NCBI RefSeq assembly: GCF_036199905.1
Contig: NZ_CP108109.1
Location: 7,780,001 to 7,844,000 of the forward strand
Length of the DNA stretch: 64,000 nt
Reading direction: 5' to 3'
Source: Streptomyces sp. NBC_00223
GTDB taxonomy: Bacteria > Actinomycetota > Actinomycetes > Streptomycetales > Streptomycetaceae
The translations under genes were made by a program, and so were the position numbers. The notes beneath the pieces are model-generated. The model did not search any database. It was not told the DNA's origin and saw only the letters and a list, made by a program, of their open reading frames with translations. Shown here piece by piece: positions 9,201 to 17,479 of the stretch (positions are counted from its first letter, which is position 1; each line of letters starts with the position of its first letter).

Positions 9201-10159
9201 CCGTGCGGGGCCGTACCGAGGCCGCGGAACGGCTCCACGCGGCGGAAGCCGCGCTCGCGGACGCCGCCGCCCGGGCCGGGTTCGCGTCCCCCGCCGAGGC
9301 CGCCGCCGCGCTGCTGCCGCCCGCCCGGCTGGCGGAGGCCGAATTCCGGGCCGAGGCATGGGCCAAGGAGGAAGCCGCCGTCGAGGCCGACGCCACCGCG
9401 CCCGAGACCGTCGCCGCCGCGGCCCTCCCACCCGCCGACCCGGCCGCCGCGACGGCCGTCCTGGACGCCGCCAACCGCCGGCTGCGCGCCGCCTCCGCCG
9501 CCGAGGCCGCCGCCGCCACCGCGTGCGCGGAACTCGACCGGCTCAGCGCCCTGGCCACCGGCCGGGCCCGCGAACTCGGCCCGGCCCGCGCCGAGTTCAC
9601 CCGGATCAAGCACCTGGCGGACCTGACCTCGGCGAACACCACCGAGAACCAGTACCGGATGGAGCTGGAGACCTACGTCCTGGCCGCCCGGCTGGAACAG
9701 GTCGCCGCCGCCGCGGGCGTACGGCTCCAGCGGATGTCCGGCGGCCGCTACACGCTCGTGCACACCGACGCGCGGGGCGGCGGGCGGGCCAAGTCCGGTC
9801 TCGGACTGATGGTCGTGGACGCCTGGACCGGCACCGAGCGCGACACCTCGACGCTGTCGGGCGGCGAGACGTTCTTCGCCTCGCTCGCCCTCGCGCTCGG
9901 CCTGGCCGACGTGGTGACCGACGAGTCGGGCGGCACCCGCCTGGACACGCTCTTCATCGACGAGGGCTTCGGCAGCCTGGACGACCAGACCCTCGACGAG
10001 GTGCTGGACGTCCTCGACGGGCTGAGGGAGCGGGACAGGGCCGTCGGCATCGTCAGCCACGTGGCCGATCTGCGGCACCGTATCCCCGCCCAACTGCGGG
10101 TCGTCAAAGGCCGGGACGGCTCCACGGTCCGGCAGCGCACGGGCGCGGTCAGAGGATGA
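6242..10159 (+). CDS. sbcC: SbcC, ATPase subunit of SbcCD, with large tandem-repeat insertion
   Basis: A 1305-residue Rad50-like SMC ATPase, well above the usual 1000-1050. Walker A is GPTGAGKT (residues 35-42). The zinc hook CRVC is at residues 820-823, between two long Ala/Glu/Arg-rich coiled coils. The signature LSGGE lies near residue 1205 and Walker B LFIDEGFGSLD near 1240. Residues about 355-670 do not look like coiled coil: they are Gly/Pro/Ser-rich and hold three 79-residue repeats from a 237-bp DNA repeat. The insertion falls in the first coiled-coil arm, before the hook, and both ATPase halves stay in frame. It could be tolerated as a flexible loop, or it may impair the complex. The 3' end overlaps the convergent Lrp gene by 11 nt. 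Confidence 0.95.
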   Translation: MRLHRLELTAFGPFAAPQSVDFDELSAAGLFLLHGPTGAGKTSVLDAVCFALYGQVPGARPATRLRSDHAAPGTPTEVVLELTLGGRRLEITRRPEQPRAKKRGTGTTMDKAVTLLREQIGGQWRGVSKSHQEIGEEIKQLVGMSCEQFCQVVLLPQGEFATFLRASATERAALLGRLFDTRRFKSVEHWLRDRRQESAQLLAQGDAELAQLAGRMRQAAGPGPDDDPGEGADVLEWAAVLRSTARERYGIARAAVRHAEGAYAVAAERAEQARALHTLQARHAEALGRAAALALEAPARTAARTALTRARRAATVEPALALRSEAVGRYEYALEVERNATASLRKAGEPPWLPSLPSARAPHQTATPPDAVSEHSGPPAPAENADSSADAALPGPADPGHAPGVAAGRVGVVNDSTGGVGSGSATGLSAPPERGLDVGPLEEGCLSGEGSGPTGVGNSRAGVPGSEFGAVLPGSVAALPGGGYAAGRADPVNGRTGGVGSGSEARLPAPQQRGLDVGPLGEGCLSGEGSGPTGVGNSRAGVPGSEFGAVLPGPAGPGHALGASSGLADTVNNRTGGVGSGSEARLAAPQQRGSDVGPPEGGRVPGGANSRAAEVGSGPEGRQSGSDARPVVNGPRTAGGGGVAVGPGGGPAGVVGGLSVGQPSDGVGAVLVRRAGEAREELGGLGAAVALEARTREIAERRATLAREERTDEEALRDAQAWLEEWPAARAALQARLDAGLDAADRAAALAADVEAARRRSDAAAERDALAAESTRHEDNTRDARDRTAAARETWQDLREARITGIAAELAAQLVDGEPCRVCGAPEHPAPAHPAAQQVTRADEDTAYADFQRESARYERARDEVARLRAALAAATATAGDAPRDRLAAAHAESAARHTAAVRAAADVAEARHALTRAEEERDRRAAQRQDALSRTAARTSRREELDAQYEQLTAEVAKARAGHASVAARRDHLTTRIALLDRAVHAVRGRTEAAERLHAAEAALADAAARAGFASPAEAAAALLPPARLAEAEFRAEAWAKEEAAVEADATAPETVAAAALPPADPAAATAVLDAANRRLRAASAAEAAAATACAELDRLSALATGRARELGPARAEFTRIKHLADLTSANTTENQYRMELETYVLAARLEQVAAAAGVRLQRMSGGRYTLVHTDARGGGRAKSGLGLMVVDAWTGTERDTSTLSGGETFFASLALALGLADVVTDESGGTRLDTLFIDEGFGSLDDQTLDEVLDVLDGLRERDRAVGIVSHVADLRHRIPAQLRVVKGRDGSTVRQRTGAVRG
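7418..8128 (+). repeat. Three 237-bp in-frame tandem repeats inside sbcC
   Basis: The marker CTGCCGGG recurs at 7418, 7655 and 7892, and CTGGGGGCGT recurs at 7491, 7728 and 7965, giving an exact period of 237 bp (79 codons). Copies 1 and 2 are nearly identical over the last 70 bp (about 7580-7650 and 7817-7887). Copy 3 is more diverged at its end. Codon use is less biased to G/C at third positions than in the flanking sbcC sequence, so the block looks like non-coding-type DNA read in frame. Confidence 0.9.
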
Positions 10160-10595
10160 GCGGGCGGCGTTCCAGCGGCGAGGAGTAGACGACGCTCGTG
10201 GTGACCGCGCCGAGCCCCGAGATCCGGCCGGTGATCTCCTCCAGGTGCCGCATCGAGCGCGCCGCCACCTTCAGCACGAAGCAGTCGTCGCCCGTGACGT
10301 GGTGGGCCTCCAGCACCTCGGGGGTGACGGCGAGCATGTCGTGGAAGGGCTTGTAGTTGCCCGTCGGGTAGCGCAGCCGGACCATCGCGCGGACCGTCAG
10401 CCCGATCCGCTCGTGGTCGATCACCGCCGTGTACCCGGTGATCACTCCGGTCTCCTCCAGCCGCCGCACCCTCTCGGTGACCGCGCTCGGCGACATCGAC
10501 ACGGTACGGGCCAGCTCGGCGTACGTGGCGCGGCCGTCGCGCTGGAGCGCTTCGAGCAGCCGCCAGTCGGTGGCGTCCAGGGGAAACATCGTCAT
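10149..10595 (-). CDS. Lrp/AsnC family transcriptional regulator
   Basis: A 148-residue protein with the standard Lrp/AsnC layout. The N-terminal helix-turn-helix spans residues 8-55 (LEALQRDGRATYAELARTV, then SPSAVTERVRRLE), and the C-terminal RAM ligand domain covers about 65-145. I start it at ATG 10595; an upstream in-frame extension of about 100 residues does not resemble the family. It is divergent from the rhodanese gene, which is its most likely target. The ligand is probably an amino acid by family analogy. Confidence 0.92.
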   Translation of the reverse strand: MTMFPLDATDWRLLEALQRDGRATYAELARTVSMSPSAVTERVRRLEETGVITGYTAVIDHERIGLTVRAMVRLRYPTGNYKPFHDMLAVTPEVLEAHHVTGDDCFVLKVAARSMRHLEEITGRISGLGAVTTSVVYSSPLERRPLIL

Positions 10596-10689
10596 GCCGC
10601 CCAGAGTGCCGGGGATTCCCCCGCCACGCAAAGACAACGCCGTGGATCTCCCCTTCAGCGCGGACCACGGTGACCGTAGATTTCCCGCC

Positions 10690-11181
10690 ATGACGACGAC
10701 ACCGACGCCGCTCGCCGGCCACCCGGTCCTGCGGGTGCCGCCCGCCGCTCCCGCCGAGGCGGCCGCGTACTTCGCCGCGAGCCTCGCCTTCCACGCCGAC
10801 GTCTCGGACGTGGCCGCCGCGCTCGCGGGCGGCGGCGACCCCGGGTTCACCCTGGTCGACTCCCGCAGCGCCGAGGCGTGGGAGCAGGGGCACATCCCCG
10901 GCGCCGTCCATCTGCCCACCGCCGAGATCCCCCGGCTCGCCCCCGGACTGCTCGACCCGGACCGGCCCGTGGTCGTCTACTGCTGGGGTCCCGGCTGCAA
11001 CGGCGCCACCCGCGCCGCACTGGCCCTGGCGACCCTCGGCCACCGGGTCAAGGAGATGCTCGGCGGCATGGAGTACTGGATGCGCGAGGGCTTCGCGTAC
11101 GAGACCGCCGCCGGGCCCGCGCGGCGCGACCCGGACCCGCTGACCGCGCCCGTGGCGGAGGGCGAGTGCGGCTGCGGGTGA
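10690..11181 (+). CDS. Rhodanese-like sulfurtransferase
   Basis: A 163-residue protein with one rhodanese domain at about residues 35-140: FTLVDSRSAEAWEQGHIPGA is the conserved substrate-side strand, and the active-site loop is CWGPGCNGATRA, whose second Cys is the expected nucleophile. The loop is longer than the six-residue loop of classical rhodaneses, as in some actinobacterial members, so the sulfur acceptor is uncertain. The C-terminus ends in a short Cys-containing tail (ECGCG). ATG 10690 follows a TAGATT box (10677-10682) by 7 nt, suggesting a leaderless transcript. Confidence 0.88.
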   Translation: MTTTPTPLAGHPVLRVPPAAPAEAAAYFAASLAFHADVSDVAAALAGGGDPGFTLVDSRSAEAWEQGHIPGAVHLPTAEIPRLAPGLLDPDRPVVVYCWGPGCNGATRAALALATLGHRVKEMLGGMEYWMREGFAYETAAGPARRDPDPLTAPVAEGECGCG

Positions 11182-11211
11182 GACCGGTCGGGCCGGGGGC
11201 GGGCGCGGCGG

Positions 11212-11736
11212 TCAGGCGGGCGGCGAGGTGAGTTCGTACGCCCACAGCTCGCCGCGGTCGGCGACGCGGAGGAAGCCGACCCGTTCCAGTACGGCCTGGG
11301 AGGCGCGGTTGCCCGGCTCGGTGGTGGCCTGCACCACCAGGACGCCCGGCTGGGCCAGCGCCCACTGGCACAGCGCGCGGGCGGCGTCGGTCGCCCAGCC
11401 CGCGCCGCGGCCCGACACGGACAGGTCGTAGCCGATCTCCACGGCGCCCTCGTCCGGCGGGCCGTGGAAACCGGCGCCGCCCAGCGCCGTGCCGTCCTCG
11501 GTCCGGGTGATCGCGAACAGGCCCCAGCCCCCGCAGTACACGCCCACGGCGGCGGAGGCGACCGTCATCGAGGCCGCGCCGATCGTGCCCTCGCCGGGCA
11601 CGCCGTCTATCCACGTCAGCCGGGCGGGTTTGCCCTCGGCCAACTGCGCGGCGTCCGCGGGGAGCTGCTCGCGCAGGGTCAGCCGGCCCTGGGTCAGCAC
11701 CAGGGCTCCGCCGTCATGGGAAGCGTGCAGGGTCAT
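11212..11736 (-). CDS. GNAT family N-acetyltransferase
   Basis: A 174-residue GNAT protein of the RimJ/RimL-like branch. The fold is recognisable from LTLREQLPADAAQLA, the strand with GLFAITRTEDGTALGG, the acetyl-CoA loop GRGAGWATDAARAL and the late TTEPGNRASQAVLERVGF motif. The acceptor is unknown. ATG 11736 gives a normal GNAT length. The gene is divergent from the marR-like gene across a 260-bp regulatory region. Confidence 0.88.
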   Translation of the reverse strand: MTLHASHDGGALVLTQGRLTLREQLPADAAQLAEGKPARLTWIDGVPGEGTIGAASMTVASAAVGVYCGGWGLFAITRTEDGTALGGAGFHGPPDEGAVEIGYDLSVSGRGAGWATDAARALCQWALAQPGVLVVQATTEPGNRASQAVLERVGFLRVADRGELWAYELTSPPA

Positions 11737-11945
11737 CGGGCCGTACCGCCTTGTTCGACGTGTCAGGAGGAGCCGGGCCGGCTCGCGTCCGGAAAGCAGC
11801 AGACTAACGGCTCGGGGGCCGAAGAAGCGGTGGCATCCGGACGCCGCCCGGCTCCGGCACCCCGCCGGACGCCGCCAGCCCCCGCCGGACGCCACCGGGC
11901 GGCGGCGGGGTCCGGCCCGGCGGCCTGGGCCCGTCGATCAGGGCA

Positions 11946-11991
11946 AGCTGTACAGGTGAAACTGTACAACTCAAGCTGCGGGTTCTAGGGT
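11946..11991 (+). promoter_or_regulatory. Promoter and likely MarR operator
   Basis: An inverted repeat AGCTGTACA-N8-TGTACAACT (11946-11971, one arm mismatch) overlaps a -35-like TGTACA (11963-11968). A -10-like TAGGGT (11986-11991) follows at 17-bp spacing and lies 7 nt before ATG 11999. The arrangement fits autorepression of the marR-MFS operon. Confidence 0.65.
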
Positions 11992-11998
11992 GGGACGC

Positions 11999-12445
11999 AT
12001 GCAGGAGAGCCCCCGTCCGTCCCCCTCGGCGGTCCAGGCGTCGCGCGAGGTCCGCGCGGTCATCAGCCGGCTGCGGCGCCGCATCCTGAACGCCGCCGAG
12101 GCCGAGGACATCACCTTGGGCCAGGCATCCGTGCTGAGCCGGCTGTCGGGCCAGCAGGGCGTCACGGCCAGTGAGCTGGCCTCGGCCGAGGGAGTGCGCC
12201 ACCAGTCGATGACGGCGACGGTCGCGTCGCTGACCGCCCTGGGGCTGGTGGAACGGCGGCCCGACCCCGACGACGGCCGCCGGCTGCTGATCGCGCTGAC
12301 CGCCGAGGGGCACCGGCGGGTGGAGGAGGGGCGGCAGGCCCGGCAGGAATGGCTCGCCGGTGAGTTGCAGGACAAGTGCACGGAAGAGGAACGGAGAGCC
12401 GTGATCGCCGCCATGGCAGTGCTGGAGCGCCTCACCCATGACTGA
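11999..12445 (+). CDS. MarR family transcriptional regulator
   Basis: A 148-residue winged-helix regulator. The DNA-binding part spans about residues 40-95, including LGQASVLSRLSGQQGVTASELASAEGV, HQSMTATVASL and the wing DPDDGRRLLIALT. Flanking helices would form the dimer interface. The stop overlaps the start of the MFS gene by 8 nt, so the two form an operon and the regulator probably responds to an exported compound. GTG 11990 is an alternative start but would lie inside the -10 box; ATG 11999 is preferred. Confidence 0.92.
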   Translation: MQESPRPSPSAVQASREVRAVISRLRRRILNAAEAEDITLGQASVLSRLSGQQGVTASELASAEGVRHQSMTATVASLTALGLVERRPDPDDGRRLLIALTAEGHRRVEEGRQARQEWLAGELQDKCTEEERRAVIAAMAVLERLTHD

Positions 12446-13880
12446 TCACATAACCGAGGGGCGGGACAGGACGGCGGCGGCCGGCTTCGACCGGCGGCTG
12501 CTGCCGCCGATGCTGCTGGGCTCGGTCCTGAACCCGATCAACTCCACGATCATCGCCGTCACGCTCGTCCCCATCGGCAACGCGTTGCACGCGCCGCCCT
12601 CGCAGACCGCGTGGCTGGTCTCGGCCCTCTATCTGGCCACCGCTCTCGGGCAGCCCGTCGTGGGCCGGCTCATCGACATCTTCGGGCCGCGCAGGCTCTT
12701 CCTCGTCAGCACGAGCCTCGTCGGAGTCGCCGGTGTCGTCGGCACCCTGGCGCCGAACCTCGGGGTGCTGATCGCCTCGCGGGTCCTGCTCGGGTTCGGC
12801 ACCTGCGCCGGGTATCCCGCCGCGATGGCGCTGCTGCGCAGCGAGGCCAGGCGCACCGGACACGACAGTCCCGGCGGAATACTGACCGCCCTGGCCGTCG
12901 CCAACCAGACCATCGCCGTGATCGGCCCGCTGCTGGGCGGCCTGCTGATCGGACTCGGCGGCTGGCGCGCCACCTTCGCGCTGAACGTGCCGCTGGCCGT
13001 CGCGGCCGTGCTGCTGGGGCTGCTCAGGCTGCCCAAGGAGGCCCCCAAAGAAGCCGGTACGGGGAAGCCCCCGCAGCGCGGCCGCCTCGCCGCCCGGCTC
13101 GACCTGCCCGGCATGGCACTGTTCGCCGCGATGCTCATCGCGCTGCTGCTGTTCCTGATGAACCTGCACCCGCGCGACTGGTACCTGCTGGTGATCGCCG
13201 CCGCCGCGAGCGCCGCGTTCGGGATACGGGAGCTACGGGCCCCCAGCCCGTTCATCGACCTGCGGGTACTGGGCGGCAACACACCACTGCTGGTCACCTA
13301 TGGGCGCGCACTGGTCGCCTACGTCGTCGCGTACTCCTTCCTCTACGGGTTCAGCCAGTGGACGGAGGAGGGCTTCGGGCTCTCGCCCTTCCACGCCGGG
13401 CTGGTGCAGATTCCCATGTTCCTGGTGGCCATCGGCGTCTCGATCGTCACCGGTCGGCGCAAGGGCGTACGCGGCAAGCTGCTCGTCGGCGCGCTCGGGC
13501 AGATCGTCGCCTGCGTGGTGATGCTGAGGCTCACCGGCGACAGCCCCGTGTGGACGCTCGTTCTCGTCGCCCTGATCTTCGGGGTCCCGCAGGGGCTGAA
13601 CAACCTGGCCCTCCAGAACTCCGTCTACTTCCAGGCCGACCCCGAGCGCACCGCCTCCTCGGCCGGCCTGCTGCGCACCTTCGCCTACGTCGGGTCTATG
13701 GTCGCCTCCTCCACCACGGCCGCCTCCTTCGGGCAGCGCGCGGACACCGGCGGCATGCACCACCTCGTCTGGATCATGCTCGGCGCGGGCGTGCTCTACC
13801 TTCTCCTGACCCTCTTCGACCGCACACTCGGCCGCGCGACGGACGGGGACACCCCGGCGGGCGCGCCGCAGGCGGCGTAG
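12438..13880 (+). CDS. MFS drug exporter (DHA2-like)
   Basis: A 480-residue major facilitator transporter with about 13-14 hydrophobic segments. The antiporter motif C is clear as VIGPLLGGLLIGLGG (about residues 154-168), and the N-terminal INSTIIAVTLVPIG is typical of the EmrB/QacA group. It probably exports a hydrophobic compound using the proton gradient. It is coupled to and probably repressed by the MarR protein just upstream. The 3' end is followed by a strong hairpin at 13931-13966. Confidence 0.93.
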   Translation: MTDHITEGRDRTAAAGFDRRLLPPMLLGSVLNPINSTIIAVTLVPIGNALHAPPSQTAWLVSALYLATALGQPVVGRLIDIFGPRRLFLVSTSLVGVAGVVGTLAPNLGVLIASRVLLGFGTCAGYPAAMALLRSEARRTGHDSPGGILTALAVANQTIAVIGPLLGGLLIGLGGWRATFALNVPLAVAAVLLGLLRLPKEAPKEAGTGKPPQRGRLAARLDLPGMALFAAMLIALLLFLMNLHPRDWYLLVIAAAASAAFGIRELRAPSPFIDLRVLGGNTPLLVTYGRALVAYVVAYSFLYGFSQWTEEGFGLSPFHAGLVQIPMFLVAIGVSIVTGRRKGVRGKLLVGALGQIVACVVMLRLTGDSPVWTLVLVALIFGVPQGLNNLALQNSVYFQADPERTASSAGLLRTFAYVGSMVASSTTAASFGQRADTGGMHHLVWIMLGAGVLYLLLTLFDRTLGRATDGDTPAGAPQAA

Positions 13881-13930
13881 AACCCCCGGGGCTCAACTCC
13901 GCTTCGTGGGCGTCCGCCGGCACGCCTCAA

Positions 13931-13966
13931 CGCGCGAGCCCGGCCCGGTGGGGCCGGGCTCGCGCG
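13931..13966. terminator. Perfect 16-bp hairpin between convergent genes
   Basis: The arms 13931-13946 and 13951-13966 are exact reverse complements and enclose the loop GGTG. There is no T-tract, as is usual for actinobacterial terminators. It lies between the convergent MFS and DUF885 genes and could serve both directions. Confidence 0.75.
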
Positions 13967-14010
13967 CGGCCGGGGGCGCCCTCGCCGCGAACCCTTACCC
14001 CGCCGGCGGG

Positions 14011-15699
14011 CTAGAGCGCCGAGATCTCCGCGACCAGGTCGTCCAGGCCCAGCGAGCCCTGGGACAGCGCGGCCATGTGCCACGCCTTCAGGTCGAACGC
14101 GTCGCCGTGGGCCGCGCGGGCCGCCGCGCGCCCGGTGAGCCACGCGCGCTCGCCGAGCTTGTAGCCGATGGCCTGCCCCGGCATCCCGAGGTAGCGGATC
14201 AGCTCGCTGTCCACGAAGTCCGCGGGCCGCCCGCTGTGCATGCCGAAGAACTCGCGGGCCAGCTCCGGCGTCCACCGCTCACCCGGGTGGAAGGGCGAGT
14301 CCGCCGGGATCTCCAGCTCCAGGTGCATGCCGATGTCCACGATGACCCGGTTGGCCCGCATCATCTGCGCGTCGAGATAACCCAGCCGCCGCTCGGGGTC
14401 GGTGAGGAAGCCGAGCTCGTCCATCAGCCGTTCGGCGTACAGCGCCCAGCCCTCCGCGTTGGCGCTGACCAGCCCCGCCGTCGCCTGGTAGCGCGAAAGG
14501 GTGTCGGCGACATGCGCCCACTGCGCGAGCTGGAGGTGATGGCCCGGCACACCCTCGTGGTACCAGGTGGAGACCAGGTCGTAGATCGGGAAGCGGGTCT
14601 TGCCCATCGTCGGCAGCCAGGTGCGGCCCGGACGGCTGAAGTCCTCGGACGGCGCCGTGTAGTACGGGGCCGCCGCGCCGCCGGGCGGGGCGATCCGGGA
14701 CTCCACGCGCTTGACCCGCTCCGCGAGTTCGAAGTGCGTGCCGTCGAGCGCGCCGATCGCCTCGTCCATGAGGGCCTGGAGCCAGTCGCGTACGGCCTCC
14801 TCGCCCTCCACCGCCTGGCCGTGCTCCTCCAGGTACTTGAGGACTTCCCAGGGGGTCGCGTCGGGCAGGATCTTCCCCGCCTCGGCCACCATCTCGGCGT
14901 GCAGCCGGTGGTACTCCGACCAGCCGTACGCGTACGCCTCGTCCAGGTCGAGATCCGTGCCGTTCCACAGCCGGGTCCAGCGGGCGTACCGCTCGCGGCC
15001 CACCGTGTCGGCGGCGCCCGCGACGGCCGGCGCGTACGTGTCGCGCAGCCAGTCCCGCAGCGCGGTGTACGCGGCGGTGGCCTCGGCGGCGGCCGCGTCC
15101 AGCTCGGCCCGCAGCTCCTGCGGCCCGCCCGCGACCAGACCGGAGAACCAGCTGCCGTCCCCGTTCTCCCCGACCCACTCGGTGAACTGCCCGACCACCG
15201 TCTCCACCTGGCGCGGACCGGCCGGCAGGTCACGGGCCAGGCCCTCGGCCAGCGACGCGCGGAAGCCGTCGAGCGCGGCGGGCACGGCCCGCAGCCGGGC
15301 GGCGAGGTCCGAGAAGTCCTCGGAGGTCTCCACGGGCATCAGGGTGAACGCCTCGCGGATGCGGTGCGCGGGCGAGTCGAGGTTGCTCAGCGCCCGCAGG
15401 TGCTCGTCGGCGGTGTGCACGGCGAGTTCGGCGGTCAGCCGCTCGCGCAGCAGCCGGGCGCAGCGCCGCTCGGCGTCGCTCTCGGCCCCCGGGAGCGCCT
15501 CGGCCTCGGTCAGCCGGTCCAGGGTGGTCCGCGCCAGGTCGGCCAGGGCGTCGGCGCCGGCCGGCGAGAAGTCCGGCAGCCGTCGGCCGCTCCCGGGCGC
15601 TCCGAGGTACGTACCGAAGATCGGGTCGAGTTCGAGGAGACCGTCGACATGCGCGTCGGCGACCTGACGGGGCAACTGGCTGCTGGTGATGTTGGACAT
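14011..15699 (-). CDS. DUF885 domain protein, probable metallopeptidase-like
   Basis: A 562-residue protein of the DUF885 family. The conserved STWYHEGVPGHHLQ segment lies near residues 375-388 and resembles a metal-binding HExxH-like site with an additional His pair. NAEGWALYAERLMDELGF follows, supplying the acidic residue expected of a third ligand. Family members are widespread in actinobacteria and are thought to be peptidases, but no substrate is established. I start at ATG 15699, preceded by AGGATGG; an in-frame start 14 codons upstream is less likely. No signal peptide is seen. Confidence 0.88.
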   Translation of the reverse strand: MSNITSSQLPRQVADAHVDGLLELDPIFGTYLGAPGSGRRLPDFSPAGADALADLARTTLDRLTEAEALPGAESDAERRCARLLRERLTAELAVHTADEHLRALSNLDSPAHRIREAFTLMPVETSEDFSDLAARLRAVPAALDGFRASLAEGLARDLPAGPRQVETVVGQFTEWVGENGDGSWFSGLVAGGPQELRAELDAAAAEATAAYTALRDWLRDTYAPAVAGAADTVGRERYARWTRLWNGTDLDLDEAYAYGWSEYHRLHAEMVAEAGKILPDATPWEVLKYLEEHGQAVEGEEAVRDWLQALMDEAIGALDGTHFELAERVKRVESRIAPPGGAAAPYYTAPSEDFSRPGRTWLPTMGKTRFPIYDLVSTWYHEGVPGHHLQLAQWAHVADTLSRYQATAGLVSANAEGWALYAERLMDELGFLTDPERRLGYLDAQMMRANRVIVDIGMHLELEIPADSPFHPGERWTPELAREFFGMHSGRPADFVDSELIRYLGMPGQAIGYKLGERAWLTGRAAARAAHGDAFDLKAWHMAALSQGSLGLDDLVAEISAL

Positions 15700-15945
15700 A
15701 CGACCATCCTGGTACGTCGGAGCGCCTGGCGTCACCACCATAGATTTCCCGGTTACTCACGCGTCGGCCGACGGCCACATCGCGCGTAGACCCGGGCGGT
15801 GACCCGCGACACACGGGGACGTGCCTCAGCCGGCCGGAAGGCAGCCGGCGCCCGCGACCGCCGCCGAGCCGGCCGCGCGGCCGACCGCCGACCCGCGCCG
15901 CGTCGTGAGCCGTTTCGCCGGCTGTTTCGTTGCCCAGGGTGCGAA

Positions 15946-17403
15946 TCAGGGGCGGTGAGCGGTGAGCCAGGGGAGGGCCGCGGTGGCCGTACGGCGGGTG
16001 TCCGCCGCGGGCAGGGTCGCGGTGATCACCAAGGTGCCGTCCTCGACCTGGTAGTCCAGCGGAAGGCCGAGTTCGCGCATGGTCGCCACCATTCCGGTGT
16101 TGGTCGACCGCGTGACCGCGTACACGCTCTCCCGGCCCGCCTCCACGGCGAGTTCGACGAGTCCGCGCAGCAGCGCCGCGCCGATCCCGCGGCGCTGCCA
16201 CTCGTCCTCCACGAGCAGCGCGACCTCGTTCTCGTCGCCGTCCCACAGCAGGTGGCCGAGCGCGACCAGCCGTCCCGAGGCGGTCTCGACGGCCAGCGAC
16301 CGGCCGAAGCGCGGGCCGAGCAGATGCGTCAGATAGCTGTCGGCGTCGCCGACCGGGCCGTGGTAGCGCCGGGCGAGCGTGGTGGGGGAGCAGCGCGCGT
16401 GCATGGCCAGCGCGGCGGTCCGGTCCTTCGGGCCCGCGCGGCGCACGGTGATCTCGTTGCCCTCGGGCAGGGTCAGCACGTCTGCCCGGTCCGGGATGCG
16501 CGCGCCCAGCCGCGCGTCGAGCTCCACCAGGGCGCGGGCCCGGGCGAACTCGGTGGGCGTGAACGGCAGATGGTCACGTCGTACGGTGATCGTGCCGCCG
16601 GACGGGTCGCGCAGCCGCATCAGGGTCGGGGGGTCGGCCGGGTCGCCGGCGTCCGTGACGGAGGCGTCGTCGGCGGAGGCGGGGACCGAGCCGATCGTGC
16701 AGCGGCCGAACAACTGACGCAGCGCGAGCGGCAGTTCGGCGGGGTCGAGGGCCGTACGGGTGGCGAGCGTGAGCATACGGGTGGGGGTGTCCACGAGGTC
16801 GTGGGCGTCGGCCCGTTCCAGCCAGGTGTCGGTGCCGCCCGCGTCGGCGACGGTGAGCGACAGGGCCGCGGCGGTCAGCGCGGCCGGGGCCCGCAGCAGG
16901 AACTCGTCCACGGTGCCCTCGGCCAGCGGGTGCGTCTGGAGCGTGATGATGTCGACCCGGCTGCGCGCGAGGGCCGTGCACACCGAGCCCAGGCTGCCGG
17001 GGGTGTCCCGTACGGTCGTCCGCAGGCGCCACAGGGCGGGTTCCGCGGGCTCCACGTCTTCCGCGTGGCCCTGCTCGGGCGCGGCGGAAGCGGCGGGTGT
17101 CGGGGACGGCGGGGGAGGCGGTGCGTGGCCGTGGCCCTGGCGGCGGGCCCACCACGCGTGGCACCCGGCCGCCGCGAGCAGACTGACGGCGGAGGCGATC
17201 AGCAGGGCGCGGCCGTCGGGGCCGTGCTTCACCAGGTCGGCCAGTAAGTCGGCGGCGGCCATCGCCGTGAACAGCGCGGCCACTTCCACGAGGGCGCGGC
17301 CCCAGTGCGGGTGCCGTGCGGCGGCGGGGCGGTGGTCATGGCCGCGGCCCGGACGCTGGGCGCGGGCCGCTTCACGGGCGCGGGCGGAGGTCGGATGAGT
17401 CAT
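15946..17403 (-). CDS. Membrane-associated ACT-domain/GNAT acetyltransferase
   Basis: A 485-residue three-part protein. Two hydrophobic segments lie near residues 36-56 and 66-86. After a His/Pro-rich linker, an ACT-like amino-acid-binding domain follows at about 124-200 (RTTVRDTPGSLGSVC). A GNAT domain sits at about 310-465, with its acetyl-CoA loop at EWQRRGIGAALLRGL. ACT-GNAT fusions of actinomycetes include amino-acid-regulated protein lysine acetyltransferases, so acetylation of acetyl-CoA synthetase or another enzyme under amino-acid control is plausible. The predicted membrane anchor is less usual. Longer in-frame extension upstream of ATG 17403 runs into repeat DNA and is rejected. 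Confidence 0.87.
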   Translation of the reverse strand: MTHPTSARAREAARAQRPGRGHDHRPAAARHPHWGRALVEVAALFTAMAAADLLADLVKHGPDGRALLIASAVSLLAAAGCHAWWARRQGHGHAPPPPPSPTPAASAAPEQGHAEDVEPAEPALWRLRTTVRDTPGSLGSVCTALARSRVDIITLQTHPLAEGTVDEFLLRAPAALTAAALSLTVADAGGTDTWLERADAHDLVDTPTRMLTLATRTALDPAELPLALRQLFGRCTIGSVPASADDASVTDAGDPADPPTLMRLRDPSGGTITVRRDHLPFTPTEFARARALVELDARLGARIPDRADVLTLPEGNEITVRRAGPKDRTAALAMHARCSPTTLARRYHGPVGDADSYLTHLLGPRFGRSLAVETASGRLVALGHLLWDGDENEVALLVEDEWQRRGIGAALLRGLVELAVEAGRESVYAVTRSTNTGMVATMRELGLPLDYQVEDGTLVITATLPAADTRRTATAALPWLTAHRP

Positions 17404-17479
17404 ACATCCACCATGCCGAACGCGTGTTGCGCGACCGCGAACGCGCCGTGACCGCGGAGTAAATGTCCCACCCGTCCCC

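Noticed and set aside
7505-10093. Long minus-strand open frame (862 codons) opposite sbcC
   Set aside because: It is a by-product of GC-rich codons on the other strand; its product is Gly/Arg-rich without any family, while sbcC is unmistakable on the plus strand.
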